A DNA stretch of 64,000 bases from Sphingomonadales bacterium (GCA_027490095.1 JAIXYT010000005.1:1-64000); one strand, 5' to 3'; shown: positions 16,285 through 25,289, numbered from the stretch's first letter. Translations and numbers: made by a program. Notes: generated from the letters alone by a model not told the origin.

Positions 16285-17138
16285 CCGACTTCGCGCTTCC
16301 GGGCTTCGACCTCGCCGCCTTCGTGGAGGCGGTGCTCGCCGAGGACCTGGGGGGCGTCGCGGACGCGGCCCGCGACCTGACGGCGACTGCCTGCCTCGGG
16401 CCGGACGCCCGGTTGAAGGCGGTGCTCGACAGCCGGGATGCAGTTGTGGTGGCCGGCCTTCCCGTTGCGGCAGCCTTCTTCCGGCGGCTCGATCCGGCCT
16501 GCACGGTCGAGCTGCTGGTTACCGACGGGGATGCCGTGCCCGCGGGCGCAGACCTGATGCGGGTGGACGGCAACGCCCGCGCCTTGCTCGCAGCGGAGCG
16601 CTCGGCCCTCAACACCCTGCAGCACCTCACCGGCATCGCGACCCTCACGCGCAGCTATGTGGAGGCGATCACCGGCACCGGCGCGACCCTCCTCGACACG
16701 CGCAAGACGCTGCCGGGCCTGCGCATCCTCGAGAAATATGCGGTGAGGATGGGCGGCGGCACCAACCACCGCATGGGCCTATGGGACGCGCCGATGGTGA
16801 AGGACAACCATATCGCGGCGGCAGGTGGCGTGACGCAGGCCGTTGCAGCCTGCAAGGCGGCGGGCCTCAAGACCATCACCGTCGAGGTCGACCGGCTGGA
16901 CCAGATCGAGCCTGCCATCGCCGCCGGCGCCGACCGGCTCCTCCTCGACAACATGCCCCCGCCCCTGCTGCGCGAGGCAGTCGCCCTGGTGGCAGCCCGT
17001 GTCCCGACCGAGGCGTCGGGCGGCGTGAACCTGCAGACGATCCGCGCGATTGCGGAAACCGGGGTCACCTACATCTCGGTCGGCCGGATCACCCAGTCGG
17101 CCCCGGCGGCCGATGTCGGCATGGACTATCTGGGATAG
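16281..17138 (+). CDS. nadC: Quinolinate phosphoribosyltransferase (decarboxylating)
   Basis: Converts quinolinate and PRPP to nicotinate mononucleotide. 285 residues. Family blocks seen are LAEDLGGVADAARDLTA, LNTLQHLTGIATLT, LLDTRKTLPGLRILEKYAVRMGGGTNHRMGL, DNHIAAAGG, VEVDRLDQ, LLDNMPPP and EASGGVNLQTI, which supply the substrate-binding Arg, His and Lys residues. The GTG start at 16281 overlaps the peptidase stop, an unusual partnership of a secreted peptidase and an NAD-synthesis gene. The end overlaps the convergent MFS gene by 13 bases. Confidence 0.95.
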   Translation: MTDFALPGFDLAAFVEAVLAEDLGGVADAARDLTATACLGPDARLKAVLDSRDAVVVAGLPVAAAFFRRLDPACTVELLVTDGDAVPAGADLMRVDGNARALLAAERSALNTLQHLTGIATLTRSYVEAITGTGATLLDTRKTLPGLRILEKYAVRMGGGTNHRMGLWDAPMVKDNHIAAAGGVTQAVAACKAAGLKTITVEVDRLDQIEPAIAAGADRLLLDNMPPPLLREAVALVAARVPTEASGGVNLQTIRAIAETGVTYISVGRITQSAPAADVGMDYLG

Positions 17139-18430
17139 AGCGTACCCTCGCCGGCGATCGGCTTGCCGCTGCTCCAGATCAGCCAGACGATGGCGCCGAA
17201 GATGTTCACGCCGGCGGCCAGCAGGAAGGTCGGCGTGTAGCTCCCAGTCCAGTCCAGCAGGAAGCCGGTGAGGGCCACGCCAATTATGCCCGGCAAGGTC
17301 CCCGCGCAGTTGGAGATGGAAAACAGCACATCGGCGTGGCGCGGTGCGATGTCGAGATGGTTGCTGCCCATCCCCGACCAGCAGAAGCCCAGCATGCCGA
17401 GCGCCCCGCACATGGAGACAAGGGCGAGCATCGTGGTGTCGGCGAACGGCGCCATCAGCAGAAAGGCCGCGGAGCCCAGCAGGCCCGTGATCTGGGTGAC
17501 CTTGCGGACGAGGCCGACATCCGTGCCCCCGGCAATCTGCCGGTCCGCGAACCAGGCCACGACATTGCCGACAAGGAACAGCGCGATCCAGGGCGCAATG
17601 GAAAAGAGCCCGGCATTCGCGATGCTGAGCTTCTGCGCATCGCGGAAGTAGCTCGGCAGCCAGGTGAGCATCAGGTAGAGCGACCAGTTGGAGCAGAAAT
17701 GGTTCACGATCAGCGCCCAGATCGCGCTGTGCGACAGGAACTGGCGCCAGGGAATGGGATTGTCCTTGTGGCTGGACGCAGTCACGCAGTCGGCAAGAAG
17801 CCCGCGCTCTGCCGGCGTGATGGTGGGGTGCGAGGCCGGGTCCCGGTGGACAAGGCGGAACCAGAGCGCCGCGAACAGCAACCCGACAACCCCGAAGGCA
17901 TAGAACACGCTTTCCCAGCCGAAGCGGCCGATCAGCCCGGCGCTGACGCTCAGCGCGAACACGGTGCCCATCGCATAGCCGGTGAAGTTGATGGCGACCG
18001 CGCGCGTCCGCTCGCTTGCCGGCAGCCAGCGGGCGAACAGGTTGTAGATGGCCGGGAAGGAGGCGGCCTCGCCCATCCCCATCAGGATCCGGGTCACGAC
18101 AAGGGCGCCCAGCGAGATGGCGGCGGCCAGCGGCGTCAGGATCGTGAACAGCGACCAGAGCGCAAGCGCCGCGCCCATCAGCAGGCGCCCGCCGATGCGA
18201 TTGGCAAGCCATCCTGTCGGGATCATAGCGGCCATGTAGCCGATGAAGAAGGACGACAGCACGATGCCCTTGGTGGAGGCGCTCCACCCCAGCTCCTCGG
18301 CCATCGGGATGATGGCGACCGAGATGTTCACCCGGTCGATGTAGCAGATGAAGGTGGCGGCAAAGCACATCCCCACCAGGATCCAGCGCTTCGGGATCCC
18401 GCCTGCTCCTTCCACCTCAGCCTGCTGCAT
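17126..18430 (-). CDS. MFS transporter, anion:cation symporter family
   Basis: Inner-membrane secondary transporter, 434 residues with twelve predicted helices. The N-terminus WILVGMCFAATFICYIDRVNISVAIIPMAEELGW, with D-R-V-N in helix 1, is typical of the ACS family, as are KGIVLSSFFIGYMA, GWLANRIGGR between helices 2 and 3, and GEAASFPAIYNLFARWLP in helix 4. Members carry organic acid anions such as sugar acids or aromatic acids. The downstream zeta-class GST, 15 bases after the divergent... the same-strand neighbour upstream is not co-oriented in order of transcription to prove linkage, so the substrate stays unknown. Confidence 0.88.
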   Translation of the reverse strand: MQQAEVEGAGGIPKRWILVGMCFAATFICYIDRVNISVAIIPMAEELGWSASTKGIVLSSFFIGYMAAMIPTGWLANRIGGRLLMGAALALWSLFTILTPLAAAISLGALVVTRILMGMGEAASFPAIYNLFARWLPASERTRAVAINFTGYAMGTVFALSVSAGLIGRFGWESVFYAFGVVGLLFAALWFRLVHRDPASHPTITPAERGLLADCVTASSHKDNPIPWRQFLSHSAIWALIVNHFCSNWSLYLMLTWLPSYFRDAQKLSIANAGLFSIAPWIALFLVGNVVAWFADRQIAGGTDVGLVRKVTQITGLLGSAAFLLMAPFADTTMLALVSMCGALGMLGFCWSGMGSNHLDIAPRHADVLFSISNCAGTLPGIIGVALTGFLLDWTGSYTPTFLLAAGVNIFGAIVWLIWSSGKPIAGEGTLYPR

Positions 18431-18480
18431 GATCCGCCTTCCTCACCCGCAGACTGTGCGGCAACCGGCCAGCGCGCAAG

Positions 18481-19110
18481 CTATTCGGCGTCCGGCTGCA
18501 CGTCGGGGTGGGCCGCCTTGAACGCCGGCAGCGCCGCACAGGCGGCTTCGATCCCGCACAGGCGCGGGAAGGGCGCCATGTCCACCCCGAAGCGGCGACA
18601 GTTCAGAAGCTGCGGCACGATCACGATGTCCGCCAGCGTCGGCTCGGCGCCGAAGGCGAAGGGCCCCGGGTTGGCCGCAACCAGCGCCTCGGTCGCCGCC
18701 AGCCCCTTCACCAGCGTGTCATGGCCCCACTGCCGCGCCGCATCGGCCCCCAGCAGCCCCTCGATCCGCTTCAGCACGCCAAGGTTCTGGATCGGATGGG
18801 TGTCGGCCGCGATCGACAGCACCACGGCCCGGATCCGCGCGCGCTGCACCGGATCCGCCGGCAGGAAGGGCGGGTTCGGCCGGGTTTCCTCCAGCCACTC
18901 CAGGATGGCGAGCGACTGGGTCAGGAGCGTGCCGTCCTCGAGTTCGAGCGCCGGCACCATCGCCTGCGGGTTGCGGGCGCGCCACTCGGGTGCGACCTGT
19001 TCGCCGGTCTTCAGGTTGATCGGAACGGATTGGAACGCAATGCCCTTCCAGTGCAGTCCGATGCGCACCCGCCAGGCCGCGCCCGAGCGGAAATAGGTGT
19101 AGAGCTTCAT
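18481..19110 (-). CDS. maiA: Zeta-class glutathione S-transferase, maleylacetoacetate isomerase-like
   Basis: Isomerises maleylacetoacetate or a related cis-enone using glutathione in tyrosine and aromatic catabolism. 209 residues. N-terminal MKLYTYFRSGAAWRVRIGLHWKGI carries the zeta-class S-S/A-x-x-R-V-R-I glutathione site (here RSGAAWRVRI, with Gly-Ala in place of the Ser pair, so the catalytic Ser may be lost or displaced). NLKTGEQ, NPQAMVPALELEDG and LTQSLAILEWLEET are the thioredoxin-fold core, and PTLADIVIVPQLLNCRRFG is the C-terminal signature. It precedes the MFS gene on the same strand by 50 bases, suggesting one transcript. Confidence 0.82.
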   Translation of the reverse strand: MKLYTYFRSGAAWRVRIGLHWKGIAFQSVPINLKTGEQVAPEWRARNPQAMVPALELEDGTLLTQSLAILEWLEETRPNPPFLPADPVQRARIRAVVLSIAADTHPIQNLGVLKRIEGLLGADAARQWGHDTLVKGLAATEALVAANPGPFAFGAEPTLADIVIVPQLLNCRRFGVDMAPFPRLCGIEAACAALPAFKAAHPDVQPDAE

Positions 19111-19271
19111 GGCCCGCCTTCTAGCCGCCGGCGGCCGGGGCCGCCAGCGGTCCCCGCTGTAGCAATTCGGCAACATGCTTGCGCGGAAGCGCGCCCAGCC
19201 GTCGAAGAAATGTTGCGATTGCGTGAATCCGGGGCATTCATGTTGCGTTGCAGCAGACAGAAAGGTTCGCC

Positions 19272-21914
19272 ATGCGCCTTCGCGCCCTTCTTCTCGCGTC
19301 TCTCGTGATCCCCACCGCTCCGGCAATTGCGCAGGAAGCCGCCGAGGCCGCCGCCACCGAGGTTTCGGACACCATCATCGTCACCGGCACCCGCCGCACC
19401 GACCGGACGGTCGCCGACAGTCCCGTCCCCGTCGACGTCATCTCCGCCGAAGCGCTCACCCGGACCGGTCTCACCGAAACCGCCCGTGCGCTGCGCGACG
19501 CGGTGCCCAGCTTCAACTTCCCGCAACCCTCCATCACCGACGGCACCGACGTGATCCGTCCGGCGACCCTGCGCGGCCTCGGGCCCGACCAGACGCTGGT
19601 GCTGGTGAATGGCAAGCGCCGCCATGCCTCGGCGCTGCTCAACATCAACGGCTCGGTCGGTCGCGGCAGCCAGGCGGTCGACATCAACCTGATCCCGGCG
19701 TCCGCGCTCTCCCGCGTCGAGGTTCTGCGCGACGGCGCGGCCGCCCAATATGGCTCCGACGCGATCGCGGGCGTCATCAACTTCCAGCTGAACGATTCGC
19801 GCGAGGGCGGAACGGTCTCGGTGACCTACGGCCAGCATGTCGGCAACCTGCCCGGCGTGCCTGAGGTAACCGGCCTCGCAACGGTGAACGGTGTCCCGCA
19901 GCTGACGCCAGACGGCGTCCTCCAGCTGACCGATACCGGCAACAACCGCAGCACCAACGACGGGGCTGTCTGGACCGTTTCGGGCAACATCGGGCTGCCG
20001 CTCGGCGCCGATGGCTTCGTGAACGTGACCGCCGAATATCGCGATCGCGACGACACCAACCGCGCCGGCTACGATCCGCGCCGCAACTACAATGTCGCGA
20101 CCGTCTACGACCCGCGCGAGTTCACCTTCAACCGGCTGAACCACCGCTATGGCGATGCCAAGACCGAAGACCTCAACCTCTTCGTGAACGCCGGCGTCCC
20201 GCTGGATGACAATGTCGAATTCTACGCCTTCGGCAGCTACGGCGAACGCGACGGCGAATCCGCCGGCTTCTACCGGCGCGCCAACGACAACCGGAACGTG
20301 CTCGCCATCTACCCGGACGGCTTCCTGCCGCTCATCACCAGCCGCCTCAAGGACTTCGCCCTCACAGGCGGCCTCAAGGGGGACTTCGGCGGCTGGAACT
20401 GGGATCTGTCCATGCAATATGGCCGCAACCAGTTCGACTACACCATCATCAACTCGGTCAACGCCTCGTTGGGTGCCGCCAGCCCCACCGAGTTCGACAG
20501 CGGCGGGCTGCGCTACAGCCAATGGGTCAACAATCTCGACGTCAGCCGCGAATTCGAGGTCGGCTTCCTCGAGCGCGTGACGCTGGCCGGTGGCCTCGAG
20601 TACCGGCGCGAGACCTACCAGGTGCGCGCGGGTGAACTGGCGAGCTACCAGGCCGGACCCGTCCGCGTGGGCCAGAACAACCCGCAGTTCACCGGCGCTG
20701 CCGGCAGCGCCTTCGCCGCCCCCGGCGCCCAGGTGTTCCCGGGCTTCCAGCCGACGATCGGCGGCGTCAGCGTGACCGGCGAGAACGCGCGCGAGAACGT
20801 GTCGGCCTATGCCGAGCTCGACATCGACGTGATCGAGCGCTGGAACCTGCAGCTTGCCGGCCGCTACGAGAGCTACTCCGACTTCGGCAGCGACTGGAAC
20901 TGGAAGGCCGCCACCCGCTTCGAGATCCTGGAAGGTCTCGCTGTCCGCGGCGCCGTCTCCACCGGCTTCCGCGCGCCCAGCCTGTCGCAGCAGTTCTTCG
21001 CGGCAGCGGCCACCAACAACATCGGTGGCGTGCTGGTCGACGCCGTGACGCTGCCGGTCGACAACCCGGTCGCGCAATCGCTTGGATCCGTCCCGCTGAA
21101 GCCTGAAACCTCCGTCAGCTGGTCGGCAGGCCTTGTCTTCAATGCGATCGAACGGCTGTCGCTGACGGTCGACTTCTACCAGATCGAGATCGACGACCGC
21201 ATCGTGCTGACCGACAACCTGACGGCCACCCGCGACGCCGCCGGCAACCCGTCGGGCACCAACCCCGGTCGGGGCATCGCAACGATCCTGAACAACGCCG
21301 GCTTCACCAACATCTCGGCCGCGCGCTTCTTCTTCAACGGGATCGACACCCGCACGAAGGGCCTGGACGCGATCGCGACCTACCGGCTCGACCTCGGCAA
21401 CGCCGGCGAGCTCGCCTTCACGGCCGGCTACAACTGGACCGAAACCCGCATCACCGGCCGGCAGGACACCCCCGGCGCGCTGAACCAGGTGCCGGGCATC
21501 ACCCTGTTCGGGCGCCTCGAATCGCTGCGCATCGAACGCGGCCAGCCGCGCGACAAGCTGAACCTGGGGCTCGACTGGGAACTGGACTGGCTGGGCGTCA
21601 CGGCGCGCACCAACCGCTACGGCAGCGTTCTCGCGCCCGGCGCAGACCAGTTCAACGACGTCTGGCTCAGCCCGAAGTGGGTGACCGACCTCGAGGTGCG
21701 CGCGACGCCCTGGGGCGGCCTCGAGCTGGCGATCGGCGCCAACAACATCTTCAACGTGTACCCGACCAAGAACCCCACGGGCCAGGGCGTCGACCCGGTG
21801 ACGGGGGCGACCCGCAACTATTCGGTGAACAACTACTTCCTGCCCTACTCCAGCTTCTCGCCCTTCGGCTTCAACGGCCGGTTCCTCTACGGGCGGGTGG
21901 CGTATAGATTCTAG
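19272..21914 (+). CDS. TonB-dependent outer-membrane receptor
   Basis: Energy-coupled uptake of a bulky nutrient across the outer membrane. 880 residues. A signal peptide (MRLRALLLASLVIPTAPAIAQ) is followed by a TonB-box-like segment (DTIIVTGTRR). The plug domain runs to about residue 190 (SPVPVDVISAEAL, RGLGPDQTLVLVNGKRRH, IPASALSRVEVLRDGAAAQYGSDAIAGVINF). A 22-strand barrel ends with the aromatic C-terminus GRVAYRF. The substrate cannot be told. It is divergent from the GST gene. A strong terminator follows at 22017. Confidence 0.95.
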   Translation: MRLRALLLASLVIPTAPAIAQEAAEAAATEVSDTIIVTGTRRTDRTVADSPVPVDVISAEALTRTGLTETARALRDAVPSFNFPQPSITDGTDVIRPATLRGLGPDQTLVLVNGKRRHASALLNINGSVGRGSQAVDINLIPASALSRVEVLRDGAAAQYGSDAIAGVINFQLNDSREGGTVSVTYGQHVGNLPGVPEVTGLATVNGVPQLTPDGVLQLTDTGNNRSTNDGAVWTVSGNIGLPLGADGFVNVTAEYRDRDDTNRAGYDPRRNYNVATVYDPREFTFNRLNHRYGDAKTEDLNLFVNAGVPLDDNVEFYAFGSYGERDGESAGFYRRANDNRNVLAIYPDGFLPLITSRLKDFALTGGLKGDFGGWNWDLSMQYGRNQFDYTIINSVNASLGAASPTEFDSGGLRYSQWVNNLDVSREFEVGFLERVTLAGGLEYRRETYQVRAGELASYQAGPVRVGQNNPQFTGAAGSAFAAPGAQVFPGFQPTIGGVSVTGENARENVSAYAELDIDVIERWNLQLAGRYESYSDFGSDWNWKAATRFEILEGLAVRGAVSTGFRAPSLSQQFFAAAATNNIGGVLVDAVTLPVDNPVAQSLGSVPLKPETSVSWSAGLVFNAIERLSLTVDFYQIEIDDRIVLTDNLTATRDAAGNPSGTNPGRGIATILNNAGFTNISAARFFFNGIDTRTKGLDAIATYRLDLGNAGELAFTAGYNWTETRITGRQDTPGALNQVPGITLFGRLESLRIERGQPRDKLNLGLDWELDWLGVTARTNRYGSVLAPGADQFNDVWLSPKWVTDLEVRATPWGGLELAIGANNIFNVYPTKNPTGQGVDPVTGATRNYSVNNYFLPYSSFSPFGFNGRFLYGRVAYRF

Positions 21915-21975
21915 CGCTCACGGGCGAAGCCCTCCGCGGGGGCGCGGCACATGCCGCGGCGCCCGGTCGGGCTTG

Positions 21976-21992
21976 CGGACCCTTCGGGTCCG
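21976..21992. repeat. Short perfect hairpin downstream of the TonB receptor
   Basis: CGGACCC, loop TTC, GGGTCCG (7-bp stem), between the receptor stop and the intrinsic terminator. It is the clearest of several GC-rich inverted repeats in 21915-21992. Confidence 0.55.
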
Positions 21993-22016
21993 TTGGGTCT
22001 GGAGGATCATGGAAGG

Positions 22017-22043
22017 GGGGCGGCTTTCGGGCCGCCCCTTTTT
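22017..22043 (+). terminator. Intrinsic terminator after the TonB receptor
   Basis: An 8-bp stem GGGGCGGC / GCCGCCCC with loop TTTCGG, followed by five T residues. It ends at the stop codon of the convergent hspQ. Confidence 0.8.
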
Positions 22044-22459
22044 CAGTTCCGGATCTGCTCGCGCAGAACGTAGCGGCCGTCGCGGTAGCTCTCGAAGATC
22101 TGGCTTACGGCCGGGTGCCGCACCGGTTCGCCCGCGTCGTCGGGCAGCAGGTTCTGCTGGCTCACATAGGCGACATAGGCCGCCTCTTCATTCTCGGCGA
22201 GCAGATGGTAGAAGGGCTGGTTCTTGGCCGGCCGGATCTCTTCCGGGATCGCCTGCCACCACTCCTCGGTGTTCGCGAACTCCGGATCGACGTCGAAGAT
22301 GACGCCGCGGAACGGGAAGACGCGGTGTTTCACCACGTCGCCGATGCCGAACCGCGCGACGGGGACGCCCGCGAAGCTGGATGATGCGCCGTCTGCGGCG
22401 GGGCCCGAAGCCGCCCCGCCCGGATTGTGCCCGGATGTGGTGCCCTGGTCGTGCTGCAT
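22043..22459 (-). CDS. hspQ: Heat shock protein HspQ / hemimethylated-DNA-binding YccV family
   Basis: 138 residues. A disordered Gly/Ala/Ser-rich N-terminal extension (about 1-30) precedes the YccV-like domain: ARFGIGDVVKHRVFPFRGVIFDVDPEFANTEEWW, then KNQPFYHLLAENEEAAYVAYVSQQNLLPDD and GEPVRHPAVSQIFE. In enterobacteria HspQ is a Lon specificity factor and also binds hemimethylated oriC DNA. Which role applies here is unknown. The N-terminal extension is longer than in E. coli. Confidence 0.9.
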   Translation of the reverse strand: MQHDQGTTSGHNPGGAASGPAADGASSSFAGVPVARFGIGDVVKHRVFPFRGVIFDVDPEFANTEEWWQAIPEEIRPAKNQPFYHLLAENEEAAYVAYVSQQNLLPDDAGEPVRHPAVSQIFESYRDGRYVLREQIRN

Positions 22460-22603
22460 GGGTTCAACCTTCCTTCGTCCCGAATATAGGAAGGCACGGC
22501 GCCGACGGAAGGGCCGGGCTTGTCTTTGGCAAGGGGCGCGGCTATGGGCCGCCCCTCAGCGCGACCATGGCACGACCACGCCAATGGCCGCCGGAAGCGC
22601 CGC

Positions 22604-22693
22604 GGAGAGGTGGCAGAGTGGTCGAATGCGGCGGTCTCGAAAACCGTTATGGGTGCAAGCTCATCGAGGGTTCGAATCCCTCCCTCTCCGCCA
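22604..22693 (+). tRNA. tRNA-Ser (anticodon CGA)
   Basis: A class II tRNA of 90 nt including an encoded CCA. The acceptor stem is GGAGAGG (22604-22610) with CCTCTCC (22683-22689), discriminator G. The anticodon stem GCGGT / ACCGT encloses loop CTCGAAA, anticodon CGA at 22638-22640. It has the long variable arm typical of serine tRNAs and T-loop TTCGAATC. It decodes UCG, a frequent codon in this GC-rich genome. Confidence 0.96.
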
Positions 22694-22807
22694 CTCCGCC
22701 TGCCGCAGTTCTGCCGAACCCACCAACAGTTCGCGATTGCACAGAAATGGGCCACAAGCGCCGCTTGGTCTGATATCCACAGGGCACCACCGACGGGGAG
22801 ACTCAGC

Positions 22808-24307
22808 ATGGCGAAGAAACCGAACATCCTGATCATGTGGGGCGACGACATCGGTCAGTCGAACCTCTCGATCTTCACCAAGGGCATGATGGGCTACAAG
22901 ACGCCCAATATCGACCGCATCGCCAACGAGGGCATGCTGTTCACCGACTATTATGCAGAACAGAGCTGCACGGCAGGTCGCGCCAGCTTCATCACCGGGC
23001 AGTGCGGGCTTCGCACCGGCCTCACCAAGGTCGGCCTGCCGGGCGCCGAAGCCGGGATGAGCGACAAGGATCCGACCATCGCGCGGATCATGAAGCATCA
23101 GGGCTATGCAACCGGCCAGTTCGGCAAGAACCACCTGGGCGACCGCGACGAGCATCTGCCCACCATGCACGGCTTCGACGAGTTCTTCGGCAACCTCTAT
23201 CACCTGAACGCCGAGGAAGAGCCGGAGCTTCGCGACTATCCGAACGCCAAGGACTATCCGAACTTCCTGAAGCGGTTCGGGCCGCGGGGCGTGCTGCACT
23301 GCAAGGCCGACGGCAAGGGCGGGCAGACCATCACCAACACCGGTCCGCTGACAAAAAAGCGGATGGAGACGATCGACGACGAAGTGCTGGCGCTGACGGT
23401 GGACTTCATCAAGCGGCAGAATGCGGCGGGCGTGCCCTTCTTCGTGTGGTTCAACACCACGCACATGCACTTCCGCACCCACGCGAAGCCCGAGAGCCTC
23501 GGGCAGTCCGGCCGCTGGCAGAGCGAGTATCACGATGTGATGATCGACCATGACAAGGCGATCGGCGTGCTGCTGAACCTGCTCGACGAGCTCGGCATCG
23601 CCGACAACACCTTCTGCATGTACTCGACCGACAACGGCCCGCACTGCAACAGCTGGCCCGATGCCGGCACCACGCCGTTCCGTTCGGAAAAGAACACCAA
23701 CTGGGAAGGCGCCTATCGCGTGCCGGCCATGGTGCGCTGGCCGGGCCATGTGCCGGCGGGCTCGGTGTCGAACGACATCGTGGCGCACCTGGACTGGATG
23801 CCGACGTTGGCCGCGATTGCGGGCGCGGGCGACATCAAGTCGGCGCTGCTGAAGGGCGCGACCTACGACGGGAAGCCGTACAAGGTGCACCTGGACGGCT
23901 ACAACCAGCTCGACCACATCACCGGCAAGGCGCCGTCGCCGCGGCAGGAGTTTCTCTACTTCACCGACGATGCGGAACTTGCCGGCCTCAGGTTCGACAA
24001 CTGGAAGATGGTGTTCATGGAGCAGCGCTGCCCCGGCACCTGCATGATCTGGGCCGAGCCGCTGACCACGCTCAGGCTGCCGAAGATCTTCAACCTGCGC
24101 ACCGATCCCTATGAGCATGCCGACATCACGTCGAACAGCTACTGGGACTGGATGTTCGACCACGTCTATCTGCTGGTGCCGGGCCAGGGTTTTGTCGGCG
24201 AGTTCCTGCAGAGCTTTGCCGAATTCCCGCCGCGCCAGAAGGCCGCCAGCTTCAACCTGGAAGGCGTGATGGCGAAGATGCACGAGGGCGCAACCGGCGG
24301 CGCCTGA
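22808..24307 (+). CDS. Arylsulfatase-family protein with C-T-A-G-R active site
   Basis: Sulfate ester hydrolase of the formylglycine-dependent family. 499 residues, no signal peptide. N-terminal KPNILIMWGDDIGQSNL holds the metal-binding Asp pair. The catalytic Cys54 lies in QSCTAGRASFITGQ, with Ala instead of the usual Pro of C-x-P-x-R. FGKNHLGDRDE, FNTTHMHFRTH, STDNGPH and KNTNWEGAYRVPAMVRWPG provide the remaining active-site residues. This C-T-A-G-R subgroup is widespread among proteins annotated as arylsulfatase; the substrate is unknown. Cytosolic location is predicted, unlike the second sulfatase in the window. A strong terminator follows. Confidence 0.9.
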   Translation: MAKKPNILIMWGDDIGQSNLSIFTKGMMGYKTPNIDRIANEGMLFTDYYAEQSCTAGRASFITGQCGLRTGLTKVGLPGAEAGMSDKDPTIARIMKHQGYATGQFGKNHLGDRDEHLPTMHGFDEFFGNLYHLNAEEEPELRDYPNAKDYPNFLKRFGPRGVLHCKADGKGGQTITNTGPLTKKRMETIDDEVLALTVDFIKRQNAAGVPFFVWFNTTHMHFRTHAKPESLGQSGRWQSEYHDVMIDHDKAIGVLLNLLDELGIADNTFCMYSTDNGPHCNSWPDAGTTPFRSEKNTNWEGAYRVPAMVRWPGHVPAGSVSNDIVAHLDWMPTLAAIAGAGDIKSALLKGATYDGKPYKVHLDGYNQLDHITGKAPSPRQEFLYFTDDAELAGLRFDNWKMVFMEQRCPGTCMIWAEPLTTLRLPKIFNLRTDPYEHADITSNSYWDWMFDHVYLLVPGQGFVGEFLQSFAEFPPRQKAASFNLEGVMAKMHEGATGGA

Positions 24308-24328
24308 GGCATCGGGACACGCAAGACG

Positions 24329-24360
24329 GGGGCCGGGCAGGCGACTGCCCGGCCCCTTTT
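24329..24360. terminator. Strong intrinsic terminator
   Basis: A 12-bp perfect stem GGGGCCGGGCAG / CTGCCCGGCCCC (24329-24340, 24345-24356) with loop GCGA, then TTTT. It terminates the sulfatase and ends two bases from the stop of the convergent DUF202 gene. Confidence 0.9.
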
Positions 24361-24361
24361 C

Positions 24362-24811
24362 TTATGCCTGCGCGAAGCTCAGCGCCATGTTGCCGATGAC
24401 GAACAGGCCGATCAGCAGCAGCAGCAGCCCGATCAGCCACACCCAGCTTCTGGGGAAAGGTTCGTCCGCCCGCATCTCGCCGGCGTCGATGAAGACCTGC
24501 CGCTGTTCCCGAAGCGTCCTGTCGAACCGCCACTCCCCGATCAGCGAGAAGGTCAGCACCAGGATGCCGAGGCTGACGAGCGACAGGCCGAACATCGCCG
24601 GCGCATTCTCGTGCGCGCCCTCCCTGAGAAGGCCGTCGCGGGCCAGCGTGCGGAAGAAGGAAAAGATGGTGAAACCGAAGCCGATCATCGACAGCGAGGT
24701 GCGGATGCCGGCCATCAGCGTGCGGTCGGCGGCCATGCGGGTGCGCTGGAAGGCGGCGCTGGTGCGAACCGAGGCCATGCGCGTGCCGGTGTCGAAAGTG
24801 TCGAGGGACAT
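24362..24811 (-). CDS. DUF202 membrane protein
   Basis: 149 residues with the DUF202 pattern: RMAADRTLMAGIRTSLSMIGFGFTIFSFFRTL, where the conserved R-T-x-x-A-x-x-R-T-x-x-x-x-x-G-x-G-x-x segment leads into the first helix. Two more helices are MFGLSLVSLGILVLTFSLIGEW and WVWLIGLLLLLIGLFVIGNMAL. The family (YidH-like) has no firm function. The ATG at 24811 (MSLDTFDTG) is preferred over an upstream start that would prepend an atypical Pro/Gly-rich stretch. Confidence 0.82.
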   Translation of the reverse strand: MSLDTFDTGTRMASVRTSAAFQRTRMAADRTLMAGIRTSLSMIGFGFTIFSFFRTLARDGLLREGAHENAPAMFGLSLVSLGILVLTFSLIGEWRFDRTLREQRQVFIDAGEMRADEPFPRSWVWLIGLLLLLIGLFVIGNMALSFAQA

Positions 24812-24935
24812 GGGCCATCCTGCTGTTGACGCGGCTTCCATATTGCCCGGCCTGGGCCGAATTGACAGTCCAGAACCTGACAATCCAGCGTGATGAATGG
24901 CACTAGGGTCCGGAAGAGGGAAGCGGGAAGCGGAT

Positions 24936-25289
24936 ATGGAAGAGATCTTTCAGGAAGTCGCGGCAACGATTGCCCTTGTGATCGAGGCATTCGTCGTCCT
25001 GGTACTGGCCTATGCCTCTGCGGAAGCCGTGGTGGGGATGGTGCGCGCCGTCACCGGCCATTCGCTGGGTACGGGCGCACGGCGCGAGGTCTGGTTCCGC
25101 TTCGCGCTGTGGATCGTGCTGGCGCTCGAGTTCGCGCTGGCGGCCGACATCATCCGCTCGGCAATCGCGCCCTCGTGGGAGTCGATCGGGCAGCTGGCGG
25201 CGATCGCGGCCATCCGCACGGGGCTCAACTGGTTCCTGGTGAAGGACATCGAGGCCTATAACGAGAAGCGAGAGGGCCCCGATGTCTGA
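24936..25289 (+). CDS. DUF1622 membrane protein
   Basis: 117 residues starting MEEIFQEVAATIALVIEAFVVLVLAYASAEAV, with three membrane segments and the DUF1622 signature WFRFALWIVLALEFALAADIIRSAIAPSWESIGQLAAIAAIRTGLNWFL, here split into its two halves. Function unknown. An ATG at 24897 in the same frame exists, but the region before 24936 is not conserved in the family. Its end overlaps the next gene by eight bases, indicating a two-gene unit of membrane proteins. Confidence 0.85.
   Translation: MEEIFQEVAATIALVIEAFVVLVLAYASAEAVVGMVRAVTGHSLGTGARREVWFRFALWIVLALEFALAADIIRSAIAPSWESIGQLAAIAAIRTGLNWFLVKDIEAYNEKREGPDV

Noticed and set aside
22520-22807. N-terminal extension of the sulfatase through tRNA-Ser
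   Set aside because: It would translate across a complete tRNA gene; the ATG at 22808 gives the family N-terminus.
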